A stretch of 33,766 bases of DNA from NCBI GenBank assembly GCA_021818445.1, contig JAKAEB010000041.1, positions 1-33,766 on the forward strand, given 5' to 3'. This stretch comes from Planctomycetota bacterium (lineage in GTDB: Bacteria; Planctomycetota; Phycisphaerae; WQYP01). Of the stretch, positions 24,814-32,192 are shown one piece after another (position 1 is the first letter of the stretch; each line of letters opens with the position of its first letter). The translations under genes were made by a program, and so were the position numbers. The notes under the pieces are model-generated. The model worked only from the letters and a program-made list of their open reading frames with translations, searched no databases and was not told the origin of the DNA.

Positions 24814-25794
24814 TTAATAGCCATGGGGATGGGCTTTGAACCAGTTCCATGCTGAAGCCACAATTTGATCCAGATCGGTAATTTTTGCCTTCCACCCGAT
24901 CTCCCGTGTGATTTTTTCGGGCGAGGCAAACAGGGCGGGCGGGTCGCCGGGACGCCGCGGGCCTTCTTGGGTGGCGATCTTCTTGCCGGTCACCTTTTCG
25001 CACGCCTTGATAATCTCCCGCACGCTGTAACCCTTGCCGACGCCCAAGTTGTAAAAAAGCCCCCGGCCTGGCTGAATTTTTTCCAGCAGTGCCAGATGGG
25101 CCTCTACCAAATCCCACACATGAATGTAATCGCGGATGCATGTACCATCGGGGGTGGGGTAGTCCGTGCCAAAAATATCCACGTGCGTGCGTTGTCCCAA
25201 CGCCACCTGCAAAACAATGGGAATCAGATGCGTCTCGGGGCGGTGATCCTCACCAATGCTGCCATCCAAGGCCGCACCGGCCACATTAAAATAGCGCGGG
25301 GCGGCAAACGCCAAGCCTTCAGCATGGGCGCAATCCAGCAATATTTTTTCCACCATCAACTTACTCTGGCCATAGGGACTGATTGGGTTTTGCGGCAGGT
25401 CTTCAGTAATTGGCACACTCTTTGGTTCGCCATATGTCGCACAAGTGCTGGAAAACACCAGCTTTTTAATCCCGGTCAAATGCATGGCATCCAGCATGCT
25501 GACGGTGTTGGCCACATTGTTGCGGTAATACTTGCGCGGGTCCGTCACGCTTTCGCCCACGTAGGCGCTGGCCGCAAAATGCATTACGGCTTGAATATCA
25601 TGCTTTTGAAACGCCGCCGCTATGCCGGCCGTATCGCTGCAATCACCCACCAAAAACGTGGCGCGGCGGTCAACGGCCCCGCGATGGCCATTACCCAAGT
25701 TGTCAATCGCCAAAACACGGTGGCCCCGCTCCACGAGCAATTTCACCGCATGCGATCCAATAAATCCGGCCCCGCCAATTACCGCAATGTTCAT
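24814..25794 (-). CDS. galE: UDP-glucose 4-epimerase
   Basis: A 326-residue cytoplasmic short-chain dehydrogenase that interconverts UDP-glucose and UDP-galactose (Leloir pathway and cell-surface sugar supply) using bound NAD+. The nucleotide-binding motif GGAGFIG is at residues 7-13; SSTCATYGEP and the catalytic Tyr141-x3-Lys145 in SPYGQSK are present. Later family marks include RYFNVAGA, GTDYPTPDGTCIRDYIHVWDL and NLGVGKGYSV. Length is usual. It is transcribed alone, convergent with the preceding large gene. A broader 4-epimerase specificity is possible. Confidence 0.93.
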   Translation of the reverse strand: MNIAVIGGAGFIGSHAVKLLVERGHRVLAIDNLGNGHRGAVDRRATFLVGDCSDTAGIAAAFQKHDIQAVMHFAASAYVGESVTDPRKYYRNNVANTVSMLDAMHLTGIKKLVFSSTCATYGEPKSVPITEDLPQNPISPYGQSKLMVEKILLDCAHAEGLAFAAPRYFNVAGAALDGSIGEDHRPETHLIPIVLQVALGQRTHVDIFGTDYPTPDGTCIRDYIHVWDLVEAHLALLEKIQPGRGLFYNLGVGKGYSVREIIKACEKVTGKKIATQEGPRRPGDPPALFASPEKITREIGWKAKITDLDQIVASAWNWFKAHPHGY

Positions 25795-25925
25795 TCAATA
25801 ATCCCCAAAAGAAAATCAGTCGGCCGTTAAAGTTACAGTGCCGTCATCTCCTTGTAAAATGTGATTAGTGGTTTCACCGCCCAAATTCCCAGGTCGGTGC
25901 GGCCAGCAGAAAAGGATGGTGGCAT

Positions 25926-26255
25926 ATGTTTGAACTTGATCACGTCGCAATTCAAACGCCGGATATTCGCGGCAGCGTGGAGTTTTACAAAACCAGTTTT
26001 GGTGCGGAGGTAATCTACCAGGATGCCTCCTGGGCATTTCTGCGGCTGGGGCAGGGTAAATTGGCGCTGGTTAATCCTCAGCAGCATCCCGCCCATGTCG
26101 CCCTTCGAGTGGGGCTGCCCCAACTCGAGGCCATCGCCGCCAAGCACGGGCAAAACATAAAAACGCACCGCGACGGCACACGCGGCATCTATCTGGCGGA
26201 TCCATCCGGAAATCAGGTGGAGCTAATCTATTACCCATCGGACTACAAGGGTTAG
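25926..26255 (+). CDS. VOC-family (glyoxalase/methylmalonyl-CoA epimerase fold) protein
   Basis: A 109-residue protein of the vicinal oxygen chelate superfamily, cytoplasmic. It starts with the usual FELDHVAIQTPDI strand and ends DPSGNQVELIYYP. Potential metal ligands are His6, His57 and Glu99. The ATG at 25926 follows AAGGA about 9 bases upstream. The small size fits a single VOC domain pair acting as a dimer. The substrate cannot be deduced from context: the neighbours are galE (divergent) and a long gap before glnN. Confidence 0.85.
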   Translation: MFELDHVAIQTPDIRGSVEFYKTSFGAEVIYQDASWAFLRLGQGKLALVNPQQHPAHVALRVGLPQLEAIAAKHGQNIKTHRDGTRGIYLADPSGNQVELIYYPSDYKG

Positions 26256-26902
26256 GTGCACCCATTTAGGCACGGGCTGGCGTCAATGACTAAAGTTTGG
26301 GCACACGCTTTGGTGGTGCCGACAAACTAGGCAAGCGATTGAATGCGGGTACAATATGCGCCCGCCGAAAGCAGAAGGCTCGGCCGTGCTGCTGCAAAAA
26401 TGGCACGCGGCGTTGGCCTTGGGCAATGATTGGGTGGTTTGGCCCATTTTTACGCCCTCTGTAGTGTTGGATTGGAGAACGCTGGCATCCGGGGTTGTAG
26501 ATTCAAATGCCGAAAATGCCCGTCGCGACTGGCTAAACCCCGCCTGAATTCTGACCGTGACGGAAGTTTAGGCACGCCAGTTGCGTTCCACTGCTATGGC
26601 TATGTCGGCATGGTCGGGCGATGAGCTTGGATGAGCGGGTCGTTGACCGCGGCTTTCGGATGGATTGTCACAGGGCGGGCGAAGTTATGTTGGTTGACTG
26701 GAGAGCATAGGCCGTTTGGCGGCGGCTGACGATAAACCCCAAATTTTGCAATACCCGGTCGCGTTGGTGTATGCCGCACAACGCGGTCTTGGTGGCCCGC
26801 CTGTGGCCCGTTCGGGCACGCAGGCAAGCGGGGCATGACCAAGGTTTTTACAGCGGCTGAATGTGTTTGTTTTGGATGAAGCTTTTAAGGAGTGATATCG
26901 TT
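26256..26902. other. Long gap upstream of glnN with hairpins, no gene
   Basis: About 650 bases without a convincing gene. It holds a hairpin at 26294-26328 (AGTTTG+GGCAC paired with GTGCC+CAAACT, two-base bulge), a TACAAT box at 26350-26355 without a good -35, and a second hairpin near 26803-26830 (GCCTG..GCCC/GGGC..CAGGC). Neither hairpin has a T-tract, so they are not standard terminators. They may belong to a glnN leader. Confidence 0.45.
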
Positions 26903-29101
26903 ATGGGTGCAAGTACCGCACGACGCGCTGCAATTTCGGCGCTGACCAATTTTCGCATAGTTCCCCCCCGTGTTAACTTTAAGGAAACGCCGGTCAGTTC
27001 GATCTACGCCAGCAATGTTTTCAACGAGGAAGTTCAGCGCCAACGCCTGCCCAAAACGGTATTCAAAAAACTGCAGCAAACCATCAAAAAGGGGGTTGCC
27101 ATCGACCCCTCGGTGGCTGATTCCGTAGCCGCCGCCATGCGCGACTGGGCCATTGAAAAAGGGGCCACACACTACGCCCATCTTTTTTACCCCATGACAG
27201 GCCTTACCGCCGAAAAGCATGACAGCTTTGTAGCCCCGCTCGACGGTGGTGCCGGCGCAATACTTGAATTCAGCGGCAAAGAATTGGTCAAGGGAGAACC
27301 CGACGCCTCATCGTTTCCATCCGGCGGTTTACGGGCCACCTTTGAAGCACGCGGCTATACCGCTTGGGACCCGACATCACCGGCCTTCATTCTTGAAAAC
27401 CCCAACGGTACCACGCTGGTAATTCCCACTGCGTTTGTTTCATGGACGGGTGAGGCACTGGATAAAAAGACCCCCTTGCTGCGATCCATGGAAGCCCTCT
27501 CGCATCAGGCCCTGCGCGTGCTGAATCTGTTTGGCAATAAAGAGGCGACCAAAGTTTTCACCACCGTCGGCCCTGAACAGGAATATTTCCTCATTGATCG
27601 CAACTTCTTTTACGCCCGGCCTGACCTTATTAACTGCGGGCGAACACTTTTCGGTGCCAAGCCCCCCAAGGGCCAGGAGATGGAAGACCAGTACTTTGGC
27701 ACCATCCCTGAACGCGTTTTGGCCTGCATGCACGAAACCGAGCAGGAACTTTATAAACTTGGCGTGCCCGTAAAAACACGTCACAACGAGGTGGCACCGG
27801 CCCAGTACGAAATTGCTCCCATCTTTGAAAATTCCAATATCGCACACGACCATCAAATGCTGACCATGGAAATGCTGCGACGCGTGGCTGAAAAGTACGG
27901 CCTCGCTTGCCTGCTGCATGAAAAGCCCTTCGCACGCGTGAATGGTTCCGGTAAGCACAACAACTGGTCGATGTCCACCGACACGGGCGAAAATCTTCTT
28001 AACCCCGGCGATACCCCGCATGAAAATGCCCAGTTCCTGGTGTTCTGCGCCGCCGTGGTTCGGGCTGTCGATAAATATGCCTCGCTGCTTCGCGTTGCCA
28101 TCGCTTCGGCCGGCAACGATCACCGCCTTGGTGCCAATGAGGCCCCACCCGCCATTATCTCCATTTACCTTGGTGACCAACTCCAGGACATCATGGATCA
28201 AATTGAATCCGGCGGGGCAAAATCCACCAAAACCGGTGGCCATATGGAAATCGGCGTCACCACCTTGCCCAAACTGCCGCGCGATGCCGGCGACCGTAAC
28301 CGTACATCCCCATTCGCATTCACCGGCAATAAGTTTGAGTTCCGCGCCGTTTCCGCCGGTCAGTCCATTGCCGGTCCCAATACCGTGCTGAACACCATCG
28401 TGGCCGAGTCGTTGGATTACATCGCCACCACACTTGAAGCCGAAATCAAGGCCGGCAAGCCCTTCAACAAGGCTGTCAATGACCTTGTCGCCTCCATCTA
28501 CAAAAATCACAAGCGGGTAATTTTTAATGGTGACGGCTACAGCGAGGACTGGCATAAAGAGGCGGCCAAGCGTGGCCTGCCAAACCTGAAAACCACGGTC
28601 GACGCCGTTCCCTCGCTTATCAGCAAGGAAAGCATCGACCTTTTCAGCAAGTACAAGGTACTTAATGAAAAAGAAGTGCACAGTCGCTATGAGATATACC
28701 TCGAAAACTACAAGAAAACCATCTCGATCGAGGCATTGATGACGGTGGTGATGGCCCGCACCATGATTATTCCCGCAGCGCTGAAATATCAGCATGAGAT
28801 TGCCACCTCCATCCACGCCGCCAAATCGGCGGGTGCGCCGGCCGCATCGCTTGGCGAGCAGGATAAACTCCTCGCGGAAGTGTCAACGCTGATCAACGAC
28901 TTGCAGAAGCATACCTGCGAACTCGACAAGGCCACTCATCATCATGTGCATGGCGACACCATGGCGCATGCCAAATATGCCCATGACACGCTGATTACCT
29001 TGATGGAATCGGTGCGGCATGATGGTGACAAATTGGAAAGTCTTGTCGATGATGATATCTGGCCGCTGCCCACCTACCGTGAAATGCTGTTTATCAAATA
29101 A
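26903..29101 (+). CDS. glnN: Glutamine synthetase type III
   Basis: A 732-residue ATP-dependent ligase making glutamine from glutamate and ammonia, of the large GSIII (GlnN) class, which is close in length to the known enzymes (about 730). ATG 26903 is chosen because AAGGAG (26887-26892) precedes it; the open frame to 26861 has no better start. Family marks are the N-terminal [20 protein letters not shown], the ATP/Glu-site segments [12 protein letters not shown] and [16 protein letters not shown], the [14 protein letters not shown] loop and [22 protein letters not shown]. It is not fused or truncated and stands alone, with no ammonium transporter or PII gene nearby. A textbook terminator follows. 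Confidence 0.96.
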   Translation: MGASTARRAAISALTNFRIVPPRVNFKETPVSSIYASNVFNEEVQRQRLPKTVFKKLQQTIKKGVAIDPSVADSVAAAMRDWAIEKGATHYAHLFYPMTGLTAEKHDSFVAPLDGGAGAILEFSGKELVKGEPDASSFPSGGLRATFEARGYTAWDPTSPAFILENPNGTTLVIPTAFVSWTGEALDKKTPLLRSMEALSHQALRVLNLFGNKEATKVFTTVGPEQEYFLIDRNFFYARPDLINCGRTLFGAKPPKGQEMEDQYFGTIPERVLACMHETEQELYKLGVPVKTRHNEVAPAQYEIAPIFENSNIAHDHQMLTMEMLRRVAEKYGLACLLHEKPFARVNGSGKHNNWSMSTDTGENLLNPGDTPHENAQFLVFCAAVVRAVDKYASLLRVAIASAGNDHRLGANEAPPAIISIYLGDQLQDIMDQIESGGAKSTKTGGHMEIGVTTLPKLPRDAGDRNRTSPFAFTGNKFEFRAVSAGQSIAGPNTVLNTIVAESLDYIATTLEAEIKAGKPFNKAVNDLVASIYKNHKRVIFNGDGYSEDWHKEAAKRGLPNLKTTVDAVPSLISKESIDLFSKYKVLNEKEVHSRYEIYLENYKKTISIEALMTVVMARTMIIPAALKYQHEIATSIHAAKSAGAPAASLGEQDKLLAEVSTLINDLQKHTCELDKATHHHVHGDTMAHAKYAHDTLITLMESVRHDGDKLESLVDDDIWPLPTYREMLFIK

Positions 29102-29135
29102 CAGCAGCTTGCCAGCATCGGCATAAATCTGATTG

Positions 29136-29168
29136 GGGCCTGTCCACAAATGGACAGGCCCTTTTTTT
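29136..29168 (+). terminator. Rho-independent terminator of glnN
   Basis: GGGCCTGTCCA (29136-29146), loop CAAA, TGGACAGGCCC (29151-29161): a perfect 11-bp stem followed by seven T (29162-29168). Confidence 0.95.
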
Positions 29169-29230
29169 GTTGCCACAATGGCCCGGTCAAAGCAATGTAT
29201 GTTGAATGGTAGATCGGCCGACAGGGAAAC

Positions 29231-29304
29231 TGGGCGTTGAGGGGCTCGAACCCCCGACCTTACGGGTGTGATCCGTACGCTCTAACCAACTGAGCTAAAC
29301 GCCC
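29231..29304 (-). tRNA. tRNA-Val (anticodon CAC)
   Basis: Minus-strand cloverleaf: acceptor GGGCGTT/AACGCCC, D-arm GCTCAGTTGGTTAGAGC, anticodon stem TACGG/CCGTA with loop ATCACAC (anticodon CAC, reads GUG), T-loop TTCGAGC, discriminator A. Length 74 bases. CCA is not encoded. Confidence 0.94.
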
Positions 29305-29758
29305 GGCGCACATAAAATTACCACCGTCCGCCCTAACTCGCAACCATTTTTACCTGCCTTGCCAGGGCGAACGCATACTCGGCCGGCCGTTGTGCTAACA
29401 CGCATTGCAATTGGCCGCAGGCATTGTGCCCGCGCGAATTCCCGCAACGCGTGTTCCGGTGTAACCATGATCGTCGGCCGTCGCTGCATATTCAGTTATG
29501 CCATGGCCCCACGACCACCAACCAACCGGTTAACACCCACCGATTGCGACGGCGAATACGGCCAGCACGGCGGCCATTGGCGTCCTTCTGCCAAAAATTA
29601 ACGCTACAGCTCGCCGGCAACGAGCTTGCATATCCTGCGGCGGCTAATTACCATCTCAGTCATACGTTCGTGAGGCCATCGGCCGCAGCGTTGCCGTCGC
29701 TTAACAATTGCTTCGCTGAACTTATTGTGGTGTCGAGGTCTTTCATGGAGGAATCGCC
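29305..29758. other. Intergenic region without a supported gene
   Basis: Short open frames on both strands look like chance. The only local structure noted is AGCTCG/CGAGCT around 29608-29627. The ribosome binding site of the next gene (GGAGG, 29747-29751) ends the region. Confidence 0.5.
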
Positions 29759-30250
29759 TTGGCTCAAGCGAGTAACCATCCAAGATTGCCAATGATTCCG
29801 TGGGGTGATGTGCGCCGCCGCCCGGAGGATCGAGGTTCCAACAGTGTTATGGAAATACACTGTCCGCTTTGTGGGCAGGTGCTTAAGGTGCCGTCACGGG
29901 CCATCAATACTCGGTGTACTCATTGCCACAAACATCTTTATCTTGAAAATATTGTCATTGCCGATCTATCAGCCCGCACCCGAATCAATACCTGTGGCGA
30001 TGTGGTGATCGAATCCACCGGGCGATTTTCAGGTGAATTGCAGGCAAACACCGTTCATCTATCCGGACGCATGCTCGGTTCAATGGTCGCCACCGACAGC
30101 GTCACCATCACGCGCACCGGTAAATTTGCGGGTGTGATTGCCACCCGCGAATTACAGATTGCCCCCGATGCCATTTTTCAGGGCGAGGCTTTTGTTCTGC
30201 ATGAGGATGGGTCGGTCACCCATGTGCAAGGTGATCCGATAGATTCTTGA
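29759..30250 (+). CDS. Zinc-ribbon bactofilin-like protein
   Basis: A 163-residue protein combining an N-terminal zinc ribbon (Cys35/Cys38 and Cys53/Cys56) with a bactofilin-type beta-helix (about residues 62-150). The helix is recognised by the repeating short strands: VIADLSARTRINTCGDVVIESTG, then FSGELQANTVHLSG and KFAGVIATRELQIAPDAIFQGE. Bactofilins self-assemble into filaments that shape the cell or organise the envelope. The TTG start at 29759 is supported by GGAGG seven bases upstream; an internal ATG at 29849 would still keep the zinc ribbon but lacks a ribosome binding site. No membrane segment is visible. Partner genes are not evident. Confidence 0.82.
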   Translation: MAQASNHPRLPMIPWGDVRRRPEDRGSNSVMEIHCPLCGQVLKVPSRAINTRCTHCHKHLYLENIVIADLSARTRINTCGDVVIESTGRFSGELQANTVHLSGRMLGSMVATDSVTITRTGKFAGVIATRELQIAPDAIFQGEAFVLHEDGSVTHVQGDPIDS

Positions 30251-30260
30251 AGGGATGTTT

Positions 30261-30575
30261 TTAGTCGGTAATGTCGGCCAGTCGGCTGACGCTGATGACG
30301 TGCGAGCGGTGAATCAGCACCTTAGCGCGGTTCGGGCGGACTCCCAAATCGCGCGTCTGCAAGAGGTAAAAATCCTTGGTGCTGCGGCTATCGTTCATAT
30401 CGTGCACGTCAGCCTCGCAAAGTTCAAGGATGTGCGGTGTCACACGTTGCAGTTTGCCGACGTAAATGATGGGGCTGGCCGTATCAAGCACGACGATTTC
30501 ACCAGATAATTCGTCCATCGGGTCGTTTTTGGCCGATAAACCGGGGTAGGATGATTCGGATGCCTGTTTGTTCAT
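30261..30575 (-). CDS. Small conserved-looking protein of unknown function
   Basis: A 104-residue soluble protein. The ATG at 30575 has AAGGA upstream at good distance. The core (GEIVVLDTASPIIYVGKLQR, then ILELCEADVHD and KVLIHRSHVISVSRL) alternates hydrophobic strands like a small beta-barrel of Sm/SH3 type, but this is only a visual impression. It is convergent with the bactofilin gene, whose stop lies 11 bases away. I know no function. Confidence 0.65.
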   Translation of the reverse strand: MNKQASESSYPGLSAKNDPMDELSGEIVVLDTASPIIYVGKLQRVTPHILELCEADVHDMNDSRSTKDFYLLQTRDLGVRPNRAKVLIHRSHVISVSRLADITD

Positions 30576-30710
30576 TTATCGGTTCCTTGAGACTCGTGCC
30601 ACTCAAGATTATAGTGCCAGCACTGGGAAACGGGGAGAATTCAATGCGTCGGGTTGCTGATGTGAGGCAACGTCAACGCGGTCGCCGGACTGCCTTTTAG
30701 GGGTGGAATT

Positions 30711-31757
30711 ATGAATCGAATGGTGCGCAAAAACTTTCGTTTGATGGCCATCAAAGCTCTCACGGCAGGAATTGTTGTGGGGTTGGGTGCGGGGGTGGCG
30801 TTACCCACGCCCGCCACTGCGATGACGGTTGATCAGCACATTAAAATGCTGCAGTCACAAATCAAGCCGGGACAGGCAGCGGGCCATGTGGCGCTGGCGC
30901 AATATCTTTACAGCCAAAACATGTATTCGCAGGCATTGACGCAGATTGATGCGGCTTTGGCGATCAGTCCAAACAACCAAAATGCGATTCTGCTTAAATC
31001 GTTAATAACGACCGCAATCAAAAGCGGCGGTGGGGGCGCGAAAAAGCATACCAAAAAATATTTTGGCAAATCCATCGGCGGCCTGCTCACGCCGGAAGAC
31101 ATTAACCGAATTCGTATTGCAGAATGGTCCGCTTCTGAACCGCGTCCCATGCGTGGAATTATTCTCAAGCGGGTAAAAACACTCCACGCGTTCTGGAAAA
31201 AATTCATTGCACCCAACCCGCTTTATCAATCCATGAATTTGACCAAGGTAAATTACAAGCAGTTTTTGCGGCTGAATAATTTCACCCGCCAGGCAACTTT
31301 GATCATGCGCTTTGGCGATCCAAAATTCACCAAAATGCTGGTAATTCGCAACAATCCGGAAGCCATTCGCATGTTCCGCACGACCATTCAGCCATTTGTG
31401 CTGCAAAGCTGCAGCACGGTGGGGTGCCATCGTGGCCAGGATTTCCATGGGTTCAAAATGTTCGGTGCCCGATCAACACCATCTCTGACGCAGACCTATA
31501 CCAACTTCTATATTTTGTCGGAATATTCCTATCACGGCCAAAAATTGATCGATCGGTCCAACCCGTATGATTCTCTCCTGATTCAGTATTTGCTGCCGCG
31601 CGAAATTTCCGACGCTTCACACCCCGGAAAAAAGCCGTTGCCGAATCGCAGCTTCAATGAAAACACCGTGATTTCGTGGATTTCTTCGCTGGCATATCCG
31701 ACGCCGGCCTATGGAATCAAATACAAGATGCCGACGGCAAAAGTGGCATCGCATTGA
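30711..31757 (+). CDS. Exported TPR protein with a CX4CH motif
   Basis: A 348-residue exported protein. The ATG at 30711 has AGGGGTGG upstream. A signal peptide (residues 1-37, ending TPATA) is followed by a TPR-like pair (about 57-100: ALAQYLYSQNMYSQALTQID, AISPNNQNA) and a Gly/Lys-rich linker. The C-terminal domain has Cys234-STVG-Cys239-His240, then a region FHGFKMFGA. Planctomycetes have many exported cytochrome-c-like domains with C...CH sites; here four residues separate the Cys pair instead of two, so haem attachment is uncertain, and a metal site or disulfide is equally possible. The function is unknown. Confidence 0.75.
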   Translation: MNRMVRKNFRLMAIKALTAGIVVGLGAGVALPTPATAMTVDQHIKMLQSQIKPGQAAGHVALAQYLYSQNMYSQALTQIDAALAISPNNQNAILLKSLITTAIKSGGGGAKKHTKKYFGKSIGGLLTPEDINRIRIAEWSASEPRPMRGIILKRVKTLHAFWKKFIAPNPLYQSMNLTKVNYKQFLRLNNFTRQATLIMRFGDPKFTKMLVIRNNPEAIRMFRTTIQPFVLQSCSTVGCHRGQDFHGFKMFGARSTPSLTQTYTNFYILSEYSYHGQKLIDRSNPYDSLLIQYLLPREISDASHPGKKPLPNRSFNENTVISWISSLAYPTPAYGIKYKMPTAKVASH

Positions 31758-32192
31758 AACATTACACATCGGCGGCATTTATTCATGCACCGCCCGCAAA
31801 CGCTGAACGGCTTTTGCCCTGTCATTACCGGACTTGTCTTACGGCGATGGGGCAGATAACGTGATGCTCTTTAATATTCTGCTTACCGAAAACCGCATAG
31901 CTGTTTTGCATGAATCCCGTCGCGTTCTTCTGCCTAGGAGACTGCTGGCGATCATGCACTGCAATTGACGTGAATTCGGGATAAGCCTTTTCGCCGGCCG
32001 CGCGCCGGCTGATTGCCTGCGCTGGGCGGGCGAAGTTGGTTTCGACTTTGGCGATATATCGACGGTCGATTTGGTGCCGTATCATGGGGGCTTGATGTTG
32101 CGGCGATGAGAATATTTTTCTGGCAATCTTCGTGCGGCAGTTCGATCCAACCTTGATTTTACGGGCCGGTGGCGATAGCCTTATTAACTCTT
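31758..32192. other. Intergenic region before tRNA-Ser, contains repeat copy B
   Basis: No supported gene. The open frame at 31825-32085 (minus) runs through the repeat and looks random. Besides the 50-bp repeat it contains GGGCGGGCGAAGTT (32024-32037), also found at 26673-26686. Confidence 0.5.
31965..32014 (-). repeat. 50-bp dispersed repeat, copy B (inverted)
   Basis: The reverse complement matches 18427-18476 at 45 of 50 positions, including the GCCGGC-rich hairpin core and CTTATCCCGAATTCACGT. It lies intergenic, about 180 bases before tRNA-Ser. Confidence 0.75.

Noticed and set aside
26401-26418. Sigma54-like sequence (TGGCACGCGGCGTTGG) upstream of glnN
   Set aside because: The spacing between the GG and GC elements is too long for the rigid -24/-12 promoter.
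27440-28816. 458-codon open frame antisense to glnN
   Set aside because: It lies wholly inside glnN, whose protein matches a known family along its full length. The antisense product is Gly/His-rich without motifs, as expected for a GC-rich shadow frame.
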